Assembly (NCBI RefSeq): GCF_002737755.1 | Contig: NZ_PEGH01000011.1 | Location: 1-64,000, forward strand | Origin: Caulobacter sp. BP25 | GTDB taxonomy: Bacteria; Pseudomonadota; Alphaproteobacteria; Caulobacterales; Caulobacteraceae | Direction of reading: 5' to 3' | DNA length: 64,000 bases | Shown here: positions 49,184-57,800 of the stretch, in pieces | Layout of the letters: each line of letters begins with the position of its first letter | Position numbering within the stretch: the stretch's first letter is position 1 | Translations under genes and position numbers: made by a program | Notes under the pieces: model-generated | What the model saw: only the letters and a program-made list of their open reading frames with translations | Database searches by the model: none | Told to the model about the DNA's origin: nothing

Positions 49184-51354
49184 GCCAGAGCCTGACCCTG
49201 CATCGTGATCTCGAGGCGTTCGTCCGGCGGGACGAGGCGGGAAAGGGCCGTCTTGAGCTGCTGGTCAGCGGCGCACGCTGCGCCGGCTGCATCAACAAGA
49301 TCGAGAAGGCGGTCCGCGAAATTCCAGGCGTGGACGCGGCGCGTCTGAACCTGACGACCGGCAAGCTGGCCGTTCAGTTGGAAGGCAAGGAAGCCGACCC
49401 CGAGCGCGTCGTCGAGACCGTCGAGGCGCTGGGCTATCGCGCCTGCCTGTTCGATCCTGGCGAAGCGGCCGCGGCGCAGGATCGGGAAGGGCGCGAACTG
49501 GCTGTCGCGTTGGGCGTGGCGGGCTTCGGCGCCGGCAACGTCATGATGTTCACCGTGCCCGCCTGGGCCGGCCTGTTCGGGCAGGAGCTGAACGGCTCGA
49601 CCCTGACCCTGATGTACTGGATGGCCGCGATCGTCGCGACGCCGTGCGCCTTGTTCGCGGGGCGTCCGTTCTTCAGGTCCGCCTGGGCCTCGCTCAAGCG
49701 AGGCAAGGCCAATATGGACGTGCCGATCTCGATCGGCGTCATCCTGACCCTGATCGTCAGCTTTTCCGAGACGATCCTGCGCGGCCAGCACGCCTATTTC
49801 GACGCGGCGGTGACGCTGTTGTTCCTGCTGCTGATCGGCCGCTATCTGGATCACCGCCTGCGCGCCAACGCTCGCTCGGCCGCGCGCGATCTGCTGGCCC
49901 TGCAGACCCCGGTCGCCATGCGCCTCGTCGATGGCGTCGAGCAAGGAATCCCTGTCGCCGAGGTTAAGATCGGCGACTGTCTCGTCGTCGCGCCAGGTGA
50001 TCGCGTACCGGTCGACGGCCTTGTCGAGAGTGGCCAGTCCGAACTCGACAACGCCATGATCACCGGCGAGACCGCCCTGGCGCCCGTCGGCGCGGGCGCG
50101 CGCCTTCACGCGGGCGCTCTTAATCTGTCGGGCCGCTTGGTCATGACCGCCACGGCGCGTAGCGAGGACTCCACCGTCGCCGCCATCGCCCGCCTGATGG
50201 AGGCCGGCGCGCAGACTCGCTCCGCCTATGTCCGCCTGGCGGATAAGGCCGCCGCGCTCTACGTCCCTGTGGTGCACACCGCTGCGGCCCTGACCTTCAT
50301 CGGCGGATGGGCGCTGGGCCTTGGTCCGCGCGAGGCGCTGCTGCGCGCCGCCGCAGTGCTGATCGTCACCTGCCCCTGCGCTCTGGGCCTTGCGGTGCCC
50401 GCCGTGCAGATCGCCGCCAGCAGCCGCCTTTTCCGCAAGGGTGTGTTGGTGAAATCCGGCGAGGCGCTCGAGCGCCTCGCCGAGGTCGATCATGTAGTGT
50501 TCGACAAGACAGGTGTCCTCACCGAAGGCCGTCCGCGCCTGATCGACGCGCCGGCGCATGTGGTCGCCATGGCCGCGCCGCTGGCCCGCGCCTCGCGCCA
50601 CCCGCTTGCCAAGGCCCTGGCGGCGGAAGCCGGCCTGGGCCCCGTCGCCGCCGATTGTGTGGAGACGGCGGGGCAGGGCGTCGAAGGCCTGATCGACGGC
50701 CGCCGCGCGCGCCTCGGCCGCGCCGGCTTCGTCGGCGTCACGGGCGGCGACGCGCGCGAGACGGAGCTGTGGTTCGGCTTCGAGAACGACATCAAGATCC
50801 GCTTCGTGTTCGAGGACCAGCCTCGCGCGGACGCGGCCGACACCATCGCGCGCCTCTGCCGTATGGGCCTGTCGGTCGAGATCCTGTCCGGCGATCTGGC
50901 CGGGCCCGTGGGCGACATCGCTCGCGAGGTGGGCATCGCCGAGTGGCGCGCCGGCCTGACCCCGTTCGACAAGGCCGCGATCGTCGATGAGGTCAAGGCG
51001 CAGGGGCGCAAGGTGCTGATGGTCGGCGACGGCCTCAATGACGCTGCGGCTCTGTCCAAGGCTCACGCTTCGATGGCGCCGGGCGCCGCCGTGGACGCCG
51101 CTCAGAACGCCGCCGATCTCGTCTTCACGGGTGAGGGGCTCGGTGCGGTCGTCGAAGCCATAGACACCGCGCGCGAGGCGCGCCGTCGTGCGCTTGAGAA
51201 CTTCGGATTCTCTGCGCTCTACAACCTCGTAGCCACCCCTGCGGCCATGTTCGGCCTGATAAATCCCTTCATCGCCGCCCTGGCGATGTCGGGCTCCTCG
51301 ATGGTCGTGCTGCTGAACGCCGCGCGGCCGCGCATCGCCTGGAGGCGTCGATGA
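49180..51354 (+). CDS. ccoI: copper-translocating P1B-type ATPase for cbb3 assembly
   Basis: A 724-residue ATPase. It has an N-terminal metal-binding HMA domain with CAGC near residue 33, six to eight membrane helices, the CPC metal site in TCPCALGLAVPA (about 398), the phosphorylation motif DKTGVLTEG (about 441), and the hinge GDGLNDAAAL (about 618). It exports Cu(I) to the periplasm for insertion into CcoN. It belongs to the FixI/CopA2 type, for cytochrome assembly rather than detoxification. The stop overlaps the ccoS start (ATGA). Confidence 0.96.
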   Translation: MSQSLTLHRDLEAFVRRDEAGKGRLELLVSGARCAGCINKIEKAVREIPGVDAARLNLTTGKLAVQLEGKEADPERVVETVEALGYRACLFDPGEAAAAQDREGRELAVALGVAGFGAGNVMMFTVPAWAGLFGQELNGSTLTLMYWMAAIVATPCALFAGRPFFRSAWASLKRGKANMDVPISIGVILTLIVSFSETILRGQHAYFDAAVTLLFLLLIGRYLDHRLRANARSAARDLLALQTPVAMRLVDGVEQGIPVAEVKIGDCLVVAPGDRVPVDGLVESGQSELDNAMITGETALAPVGAGARLHAGALNLSGRLVMTATARSEDSTVAAIARLMEAGAQTRSAYVRLADKAAALYVPVVHTAAALTFIGGWALGLGPREALLRAAAVLIVTCPCALGLAVPAVQIAASSRLFRKGVLVKSGEALERLAEVDHVVFDKTGVLTEGRPRLIDAPAHVVAMAAPLARASRHPLAKALAAEAGLGPVAADCVETAGQGVEGLIDGRRARLGRAGFVGVTGGDARETELWFGFENDIKIRFVFEDQPRADAADTIARLCRMGLSVEILSGDLAGPVGDIAREVGIAEWRAGLTPFDKAAIVDEVKAQGRKVLMVGDGLNDAAALSKAHASMAPGAAVDAAQNAADLVFTGEGLGAVVEAIDTAREARRRALENFGFSALYNLVATPAAMFGLINPFIAALAMSGSSMVVLLNAARPRIAWRRR

Positions 51355-51512
51355 ATATCGTCCTGTTCCTGGCTCCGTTCTCGATCGGCCTCGGGGCCAT
51401 GGGTCTGTTCGCCTTCTTCTGGACCATGCGGTCGGGCCAGTACGAAGATCCCAAGGGCGACGCCGCCCGGATCCTCTACGACCATCTCGAGGACAAGCCG
51501 CCCCAGGATTGA
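51351..51512 (+). CDS. ccoS: cbb3 oxidase assembly protein CcoS
   Basis: A 53-residue protein MNIVLFLAPFSIGLGAMGLF..., with a single N-terminal membrane helix (about 3-22) and a soluble tail FFWTMRSGQYEDPKGDA. The SGQYEDPKGDAARIL segment is the CcoS family signature. It is needed for heme b and copper loading of CcoN. The start overlaps the end of ccoI; the FNR box for hemN follows eleven bases after the stop. Confidence 0.92.
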   Translation: MNIVLFLAPFSIGLGAMGLFAFFWTMRSGQYEDPKGDAARILYDHLEDKPPQD

Positions 51513-51522
51513 TCGAAGTGGA

Positions 51523-51536
51523 TTGATCCAAATCAC
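51523..51536. promoter_or_regulatory. FNR/FixK box before hemN
   Basis: TTGATCCAAATCAC matches the FixK consensus TTGATCCAAATCAA at thirteen of fourteen bases. It is centred about 55 bases ahead of the hemN start, the usual place for an activating site, so hemN would be induced with the oxidase. Confidence 0.8.
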
Positions 51537-51584
51537 GGCGGAGGCCGGTCCGTCGGAGCAGGTTGCCCGCGTCAGGAGAGACGC

Positions 51585-52964
51585 ATGACCGCAGCCGCCG
51601 CCACGATTCCCGCCAATGACCATCGCGCGCTTCTGACGCGCTACGACAGCCGAGCGCCTCGCTACACGAGCTATCCGACGGCGCTGCAATTTTCGAAAGA
51701 GGTCGACGCAGAGGTTTATGGCGACTGGCTGGCGCGCCTCGATCCTCGCGAGCCTGTCTCGCTCTACGCCCACATCCCGTTCTGCGACCGGCTGTGCTGG
51801 TACTGCGGTTGCAACACGCGGGTCGTGAAGAAACAGGCGCTGATCAGCGAGTATGTCGAGCGGCTCGTCGATGAGCTGGCGCTGGTCGAGGCCCGCCTGC
51901 CTGGCCGGATCAAGGCTGGCGCGGTCCACCTGGGCGGCGGCACGCCGAATATGCTGTCGCGCGACGACTTGGTTCGCCTGTTCGGCGCCCTGCGCCATGT
52001 CTTTCCGTTCGCGCCCGGCGTCGAAATCTCGGCTGAGCTAGACCCGGCGGTCCTGACCGAAAGCTGGGTTAAGGCGGCCGCCTTCCATGGGCTGACCCGC
52101 GCTAGCCTAGGAGTCCAAGACCTGGCCCCGCACGTGCAAGAGGCGGTGAACCGCGTCGAGCCGTTCGAGGTCGTCGCGCGTGCGACGCACTGGCTGCGCC
52201 AGGCTGGCGTCGCCTCGATCAATCTCGACCTGATGTACGGCCTTCCCAAGCAGACCACCGCCGACGTGGTCGCCACACTGGACAAGGTTCTGACCCTGCG
52301 GCCCGAGCGGATCGCTCTGTTCGGCTACGCCCACGTGCCCTGGGCGCGCACGCACCAGAAGCTGATCCGAGAAGACGACCTGGCGGACGCCAACGGCCGC
52401 TTCGAACAGAGCCAAGCCGCTGCCGAGCGCCTCGTGAAGGCGGGCTATGTCGCGATCGGCCTCGATCACTTCGCCCTGCCGAATGATGATCTGGCGTTGG
52501 GCGTCACGACTGGAACGCTGCGCCGGAACTTCCAAGGCTACACCACTGACCAGCATCCCACCCTTATCGGCCTGGGCGCGTCGTCCATCGGCCGGATGCC
52601 GGGCGGCTATGTCCAGAACCTGACCGCCGAGGTCGCCTGGCGTGACGCCATCACCCAAGGGCGGCTGCCGGTCGCGCGCGGCGTTAAGTTGACGGACGAC
52701 GATCGTCTGCGCGCCGATGTGATCGAACGGCTGATGTGCGACTTCCAGGTGGACCTAGCGCAGGTGGCCGCGCGTCACGGCGTTTCGACGACCGTGTTCG
52801 GAGAGGACATCGCAAAGCTGGCGGACTTGCGTGCTGACGGTCTTGTCCATGTGAGCGGCGACGCGGTTCGCGTTACCGAGGCGGGCCGTCCGTTCATGCG
52901 TCTGGCCGCCCAGGCCTTCGATCACCGCTCCGACACCCAGGAAGGCTTCTCTCGCGCGATCTAG
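51585..52964 (+). CDS. hemN: oxygen-independent coproporphyrinogen III oxidase
   Basis: A 459-residue radical SAM enzyme. The cluster motif is in YAHIPFCDRLCWYCGCNTRV (CxxxCxxC, then an extra C), followed by GAVHLGGGTPNMLSRDDLVRL and the coprogen-specific GVQDLAPHVQEAVNRVEPFE. The C-terminal part has DVIERLMCDFQVDL. It makes protoporphyrinogen IX under low oxygen and feeds heme to the cbb3 oxidase. The FNR-type box upstream and the position after ccoNOQPGHIS fit anaerobic or microaerobic expression. Confidence 0.96.
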   Translation: MTAAAATIPANDHRALLTRYDSRAPRYTSYPTALQFSKEVDAEVYGDWLARLDPREPVSLYAHIPFCDRLCWYCGCNTRVVKKQALISEYVERLVDELALVEARLPGRIKAGAVHLGGGTPNMLSRDDLVRLFGALRHVFPFAPGVEISAELDPAVLTESWVKAAAFHGLTRASLGVQDLAPHVQEAVNRVEPFEVVARATHWLRQAGVASINLDLMYGLPKQTTADVVATLDKVLTLRPERIALFGYAHVPWARTHQKLIREDDLADANGRFEQSQAAAERLVKAGYVAIGLDHFALPNDDLALGVTTGTLRRNFQGYTTDQHPTLIGLGASSIGRMPGGYVQNLTAEVAWRDAITQGRLPVARGVKLTDDDRLRADVIERLMCDFQVDLAQVAARHGVSTTVFGEDIAKLADLRADGLVHVSGDAVRVTEAGRPFMRLAAQAFDHRSDTQEGFSRAI

Positions 52965-52975
52965 TTTTTCGGAAA

Positions 52976-52989
52976 CTGATCGAGGTCAA
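52976..52989. promoter_or_regulatory. FNR-like box before ompW
   Basis: CTGATCGAGGTCAA fits TTGA-N6-TCAA with one mismatch in the left half. It is centred about 78 bases before the ompW start. The neighbouring cco and hemN genes both have such boxes, so it may be functional, but the mismatch lowers confidence. Confidence 0.5.
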
Positions 52990-53060
52990 GGTCGAGTGCT
53001 TCGAAATCCCTCAAACAAACATCGCGACGAAAATTAGAGAGTCGCCACTTCTGGGGATAG

Positions 53061-53708
53061 ATGATGAAGACGCTTATTCTTTCGGCCATCGCGGCGACGG
53101 CTCTGGTCGGCAGCGTGGCGCACGCCGAGGACTTCTCGCCCAACGCCAAGGGCGATTTCATCGTCCATGCGCGGATCACGCAAGTCGCGCCGGACAAGGA
53201 TGCGGCCATCCTGACCGCTGCGGGCGCCGCCACGGGCCTGAAGGCCCACGTCAAGGATGATATCAAGCCGACCCTGGGCTTCACCTACTTTCTGACCGAC
53301 AAGGTCGCCGTCGAAGCCATCCTGGGCAGCACTGAGCACGACATCCGCGCTCAAGGCGGCACGACGGACGCTCTGGTCCACAAGACCTGGGTTCTGCCGC
53401 CGGTCGTGACCCTGCAGTACCACCCGCTGCCCGCCGCCCGCGTCAGCCCCTATGTCGGCGCTGGCATCAACTACATGCTGTTCTACAGCGGCAAGAACAA
53501 GAACGGCTTCACGGTGAAGGTCGACGACGGCTTCGGCTACGCCCTGCAAGCCGGCGTCAACGTCAAGCTGAAGGACAACTGGCTGCTGAACGCGGACATC
53601 AAGAAGGTCTATTTCAGCACCGACGCCAAGATCAATGGCGGCGCCCTGAAGGCTGACGTGGACCTGGATCCGCTGGTCTCTTCGATCGGCTTCAGCCGCA
53701 AGTTCTAA
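53061..53708 (+). CDS. ompW: OmpW family outer-membrane protein
   Basis: A 215-residue barrel protein with a signal peptide (cleavage near AHAED). Family parts are GDFIVHARITQVAPDKDA, PTLGFTYFLTDKVAVEAILGSTEHDI, VTLQYHPLPAARVSPYVGAGINYMLFYSG and the C-terminal GFSRKF ending in phenylalanine. Between the FNR-like box and a GC-rich hairpin it stands as a single-gene unit. A role in small-molecule entry under low oxygen is suggested by position. It is diverged from the ompW at 23168. Confidence 0.92.
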   Translation: MMKTLILSAIAATALVGSVAHAEDFSPNAKGDFIVHARITQVAPDKDAAILTAAGAATGLKAHVKDDIKPTLGFTYFLTDKVAVEAILGSTEHDIRAQGGTTDALVHKTWVLPPVVTLQYHPLPAARVSPYVGAGINYMLFYSGKNKNGFTVKVDDGFGYALQAGVNVKLKDNWLLNADIKKVYFSTDAKINGGALKADVDLDPLVSSIGFSRKF

Positions 53709-53719
53709 CGGCGACAATC

Positions 53720-53747
53720 CGCGCCGCCGGCCGCAGCCGGCGGCGCG
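53720..53747. terminator. GC-rich hairpin after ompW
   Basis: Perfect 12-bp arms CGCGCCGCCGGC / GCCGGCGGCGCG enclose CGCA, eleven bases after the ompW stop. There is no T run, so it may act as a 3' stabilising or rho-linked structure rather than a classic terminator. Confidence 0.55.
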
Positions 53748-53882
53748 GGCGTCATTCCGAGGCTTGGTCCTGGAGGCCGGGCCTTGGACGCGTTTGAGCC
53801 CCTGTGGTTCGCGTTGAAGCAAGTTTCGTGATCAGTGGGCGGCATGTTCCGGGCGTGCGCGGCTCAACATCCATGCTAGCGC

Positions 53883-53902
53883 GACATTTTCCGTAAAATG
53901 TC
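53883..53902. promoter_or_regulatory. palindromic site before TonB receptor gene
   Basis: Perfect arms GACATTTT / AAAATGTC flank the spacer CCGT. It lies about 112 bases before the receptor start, in the 305-base gap 53709-54013, where I see no gene. The halves resemble the AAATGTCC arms of the region 1 operators but in everted orientation, so a different regulator is likely. Confidence 0.6.
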
Positions 53903-54013
53903 ACTCCTATCTCCGCTCGGCTGCGGCCAGACCGGGAGATGATCTTCCTGAGGCGTCGCCCTTGGGGATAACCGCCATCGGCGGTGGGCGCGACGGCCTC
54001 GAGTGAGGACCGC

Positions 54014-56410
54014 ATGTCGACCCATCGGCTTTTGATGGCGGGATGTTCCGCCCTTGTGCTGTTAGCTTACGGCCCGGCGACGCTCGCCGAGGAGAACACG
54101 CCCGCGACCGACACGGTCGACGAGGTCATCGTCAAGGCGCGCGATAAGGCGGGCCTTCTGGAGAAGCAGCCCAACAACACAGTCTTTGGTATCGACAAGC
54201 CACTGTTGGAGACGCCGCGCTCGGCCAGTTTCGTCAGTGACGTCACGCTGCAGCGTTATGGCATTGAGACCATCGACGGTCTGACGGCGGTTTCGCCCGG
54301 CACCTATACGGCCAGCTTCTATGGTGTGCCTGGCGCGCTGAACATCCGCGGGACACTGGCCGAGAACTACTTCCGAGGCTTCAAGCGGATCGAGAACCGC
54401 GGCACCTATTCGACGCCGATCGGCGCGGCCGAGCAGATCCAGATCGTGCGAGGACCGCCGACGCCGATCTATGGCTCTGGCAAGGTCGGCGGCATGCTCA
54501 ACTTCATTCCGAAGTCGGGCAAAAACGAAGGCGGCTATCTGACTGAGCCCACCGGCGAGGTGACGCTGACCTACGGCTCCTACAACAAGAAGAACGCCAC
54601 AGCCCAGCTCGGCCTGCCGGCGAACTTCGGGGCCGTCACGGGCGGGGTCTACCTGTATGGCGAGGTCGAGGACTCCCACAGCTTCTACAAGGGAATCTAT
54701 CCGCGCCGGCAGACCGGGGAGGTCTCGGCCGATTTCGACCTTGGCAATGGCTGGACGACCGCCTTAGGGGGCATGATCTACCACTCGAAAGGCGATGTGC
54801 AGACCCCGGGCTGGAACCGACTGACCCAGAGCCTGATTGACGACCAGACGTATATCACCGGCCGCGACACAACGCTCAAGGACACGGACGGCAACGGCCG
54901 TCTGACGCCGGGCGAGATCGGCTTCTACCCCTACGGCGTGGCGATGTATCTGCCGTATTACGGCTTTCCGTCGACCAACGATCTGCACACCCTTGATGTT
55001 GGCGTCGGCACGACGAAGCTCAGCCCGCGTCAGGTTTATATCAGCGGCGCGGACTTCTCGAAGACCCGCACCAACACCCTCTACTACGACCTGGCCAAGG
55101 ACATCACGCCAGACAGCGCCATCAAGCTGCAGCTGTTCTATGACGACCAGGAGAACAAGCGCTTCGTCAGCTACGGCTATCCGGCCTGGTTCGACAGTTC
55201 GGTCTGGGAAGCCCGACTAACCTACAACTTCGCCTATGATCTCGGGATCATCACCTCAAAGTCGTTCGTCGGCGCCTCTTATCGCAGCTTCGATGGTCGT
55301 CGACGTGAGAGCTACAACAGCGGCCTGATCGCGCTCGACCGTCGTGACATCGCCTTCGGCGCGACGGCGACGGACATCATCGGCAGCCCGTTCAACGCCG
55401 CCGACGGCGTGAAGTGGGAAAACGATAACAAGAGCGACTGGAAGCAGCGCGGGGTCTTCTTCACCACCGACATCATGGTCGGCGAGCGTCTGAACCTGAT
55501 GCTGGGCGGTCGCTACGACGACTACGACGTCAAGTCGAACGACACCGGCTTCCTGAGCTACACGATTTCCGGTGAGCAAAAGGCGGGCAAGGGGCAGGGG
55601 ACCTATACGGCCAGCCTGACCTACAAGACCCCCGTCGGCGTCATGCCCTATATCAGCTACGCCGAGGCCTCGGCGCTCGAGATGAGCCAGGCGGGTGATA
55701 TCGCGCCGGGTCTGGTCGCCAGCGGCGCTTGGCTGTCGGACAGCGACCTGGCCGAGGCGGGCGTAAAGTTCCAGCTTCTTAAGGGTACGCTGGTGGGCTC
55801 GCTGGCGGGCTACCGCCAGAACCGCACGCAACTGGTCAACGGCCCGCCCGTCAGCGTGCAGGGCACGCGGGCCAAGGGCGTCGAGCTGGAGGTTCGCTGG
55901 CTGGCGAGCGAGCACCTGAGCTTCACCTTCTCAGGGAACACTCAGCGCACAACGGTCAAGGGACCCGACACCTCGTTCCAGTACATCCCGGCCTACACCG
56001 CCGGCGTCTCCGGCGCGCAGGCCTATGGCGGGACCTATGTGGTCTGGGCGTTCAACAGCCTGCCTGGGCGAAGCGGCGACTACGACTACACACTGATCCC
56101 CAAGTCGGTGGTCAGCCTGTACGGCGCCTATACCAGCGACGAGTACGACTGGGGCAAGGTCGGCGCCACGCTGGGCGTCACCCACGTGACCAAGACCTCG
56201 GGCACGGTCCAGAACGCCGTGACCTATCCCGCCTACGCTGTGGCTAGCGGCAGCGCCTACTACGAGTTCGGACCGTACACGGCCACGCTCAACGTCGATA
56301 ATCTGTTCGACAAGCTCTACTTCACGCCCGACGCCGACAGCTACGCCAACCTCGGCGCGCTGCCCAGCAAGGGACGCGAGTGGCGCGTGACCTTGGCCCG
56401 GAAGTTCTAG
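54014..56410 (+). CDS. TonB-dependent receptor of the rut-like cluster
   Basis: A 798-residue outer-membrane receptor with a signal peptide (cleavage near ATLAEE). The plug has DEVIVKARDKAGLLEKQPNN, PLLETPRSASFVSDVTLQRY, NIRGTLAENYFRGFKRIENR and EQIQIVRGPPTPIYGSGKVGGMLNFIP, the pattern of siderophore- and small-ligand-type receptors rather than the large sugar type; the barrel ends ARKF. The ATG at 54014 is preferred because the frame upstream overlaps the regulatory gap. It precedes the MFS carrier by about 50 bases with only a hairpin between them, so import through both membranes looks coupled with the RutA-like degradation genes. Confidence 0.93.
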   Translation: MSTHRLLMAGCSALVLLAYGPATLAEENTPATDTVDEVIVKARDKAGLLEKQPNNTVFGIDKPLLETPRSASFVSDVTLQRYGIETIDGLTAVSPGTYTASFYGVPGALNIRGTLAENYFRGFKRIENRGTYSTPIGAAEQIQIVRGPPTPIYGSGKVGGMLNFIPKSGKNEGGYLTEPTGEVTLTYGSYNKKNATAQLGLPANFGAVTGGVYLYGEVEDSHSFYKGIYPRRQTGEVSADFDLGNGWTTALGGMIYHSKGDVQTPGWNRLTQSLIDDQTYITGRDTTLKDTDGNGRLTPGEIGFYPYGVAMYLPYYGFPSTNDLHTLDVGVGTTKLSPRQVYISGADFSKTRTNTLYYDLAKDITPDSAIKLQLFYDDQENKRFVSYGYPAWFDSSVWEARLTYNFAYDLGIITSKSFVGASYRSFDGRRRESYNSGLIALDRRDIAFGATATDIIGSPFNAADGVKWENDNKSDWKQRGVFFTTDIMVGERLNLMLGGRYDDYDVKSNDTGFLSYTISGEQKAGKGQGTYTASLTYKTPVGVMPYISYAEASALEMSQAGDIAPGLVASGAWLSDSDLAEAGVKFQLLKGTLVGSLAGYRQNRTQLVNGPPVSVQGTRAKGVELEVRWLASEHLSFTFSGNTQRTTVKGPDTSFQYIPAYTAGVSGAQAYGGTYVVWAFNSLPGRSGDYDYTLIPKSVVSLYGAYTSDEYDWGKVGATLGVTHVTKTSGTVQNAVTYPAYAVASGSAYYEFGPYTATLNVDNLFDKLYFTPDADSYANLGALPSKGREWRVTLARKF

Positions 56411-56416
56411 TTCCCG

Positions 56417-56445
56417 CGCGGCGCGTTCCGCGAGGGCGCGCCGCG
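56417..56445. repeat. intercistronic GC hairpin
   Basis: CGCGGCGCG and CGCGCCGCG pair perfectly across an eleven-base loop between the TonB receptor and MFS genes. No T run follows, so read-through is expected; it may adjust the relative mRNA levels. Confidence 0.5.
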
Positions 56446-56462
56446 AGCTTGCATGAGGCTCT

Positions 56463-57773
56463 ATGGCGATGTCGACGATCCAATGGCGTTCCTGGGTTCT
56501 TTTGGGCGCGCTTTCCCTGTTGCTGTTCCTGATCACCGCTTCGACCTTCTCGTCGCTGGGCGTGATCCTGCCAGCCATGATCAAGGACCAGCACTGGAGC
56601 TTCGCTTCCGCCTTCCTGGGCTTCACCTTGCTGGGCGCCTTCTGCGGTGGCTCCTCTTGGCTGCCGGCCCTGCTGATCCGCAGGATCGGCGTGCGGTCCA
56701 CCATCGTGACCGGCTCGGTCGTGATGATTGCCGGCTTCTTCTGTCTGGCCTTCTCGAAAGGTCTGCCAATCTACCTGACCGGGACGGCGCTGCTCGGCGT
56801 CGGCTACCAGATGATGGCCCTGATCCCAGGCACCCACCTGCTGTCTATGCTGTTCAAGAAGCGCGCTCTGCCGTTCGGGATCTATTTCACGATAGGCTCG
56901 CTGGGTGGAGTGGTCGGGCCCTGGATAGCCTTGGGCGGAATGGAAATCGCTGGCGGCGCGTGGCGCCCCTACTGGATCTGGCAGGCTATCGCCTCGGCCG
57001 TGGTGGGCGTGCTCGCCGCAGCCCTTGTCGGCGGTAAGACATGGCTGGAAAACGCGGCGGTTGAGACCGACAAGGCGGTCGCCGAGGACTCCGCCGCGCA
57101 GCCGGTCAATGCTCGCGTCTATCGCACTTCGGTCGACTGGACCGTGAAGGAAGCGCTGCGCACGCCACAGTTCTACGTCATCGTGGCTGCCTATTTTGCG
57201 CACCTGCTTGGCGGGGTGACCGCTGTCAGCCTGGCTCCGAGCCACTTTGCCGAGATGGGCGTGGTCTCGGCCGTCGCCGTCGCGGCGCTGAGCCTGGAGT
57301 CGCTGATGCAGGTTGTCGCCCGGATGGGCGGCGGGCTTCTGGGCGACCGGATTGATCCGCGCTGGCTGCTGGCCGGGGCTCAGGGCATGATGGCCGCTGG
57401 ACTGCTGGTCCTGGCGAACGCCACCACCTGGCCGATGATGGTGATTTTCGCGCTCGGCGTGGGCGTTGGTTTCGGACTGACTGTCCTGGCGGTCAGCATC
57501 CTGCTGCTGAACTATTACGGCCGGAAGAACAACTTGGAGCTCTTCTCGATGGTCTGCTTGGTCGGCGCTGTATCAGCCCTCGGCCCCGTGATCGGCGGCT
57601 TCATGCGCGACAGCCTCGGCGGTTTCGCGCCGACCTTCCAGGTGTTCGCCGCCGTGATCGGCGTGATCTTCGTTGCCGCGTTGTTCATGCGGCCGCCGCG
57701 CAAGACGGTCGAGGAGACCACGATCGCGCCTATACCCGCGCCAACGCCTGTCCTGCTGCGCGACGCGGCTTAG
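56463..57773 (+). CDS. MFS transporter
   Basis: A 436-residue inner-membrane carrier with twelve predicted helices. The N-half starts WVLLGALSLLLFLITASTFSSLGVILPAMIKD and has the A-like loop RRIGVRSTIVTGS; a soluble loop at about 195-225 (ENAAVETDKAVAEDSAAQP) separates the halves, and the C-half includes VIVAAYFAHLLGGVTAVSL and GDRIDPRWLLAG. It resembles oxalate/formate or monocarboxylate-type MFS proteins. With the TonB receptor before it and hydrolytic/oxidative enzymes after it, the carrier probably brings the pathway's substrate into the cytoplasm. The specific substrate cannot be assigned. Confidence 0.9.
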   Translation: MAMSTIQWRSWVLLGALSLLLFLITASTFSSLGVILPAMIKDQHWSFASAFLGFTLLGAFCGGSSWLPALLIRRIGVRSTIVTGSVVMIAGFFCLAFSKGLPIYLTGTALLGVGYQMMALIPGTHLLSMLFKKRALPFGIYFTIGSLGGVVGPWIALGGMEIAGGAWRPYWIWQAIASAVVGVLAAALVGGKTWLENAAVETDKAVAEDSAAQPVNARVYRTSVDWTVKEALRTPQFYVIVAAYFAHLLGGVTAVSLAPSHFAEMGVVSAVAVAALSLESLMQVVARMGGGLLGDRIDPRWLLAGAQGMMAAGLLVLANATTWPMMVIFALGVGVGFGLTVLAVSILLLNYYGRKNNLELFSMVCLVGAVSALGPVIGGFMRDSLGGFAPTFQVFAAVIGVIFVAALFMRPPRKTVEETTIAPIPAPTPVLLRDAA

Positions 57774-57800
57774 AAAACAGGGGACCAGGAGAGTAACGCC

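Noticed and set aside
49078..51531. 817-codon frame opposite ccoI
   Set aside because: Antisense shadow of a typical P1B ATPase; no signal, domain or ribosome-binding site.
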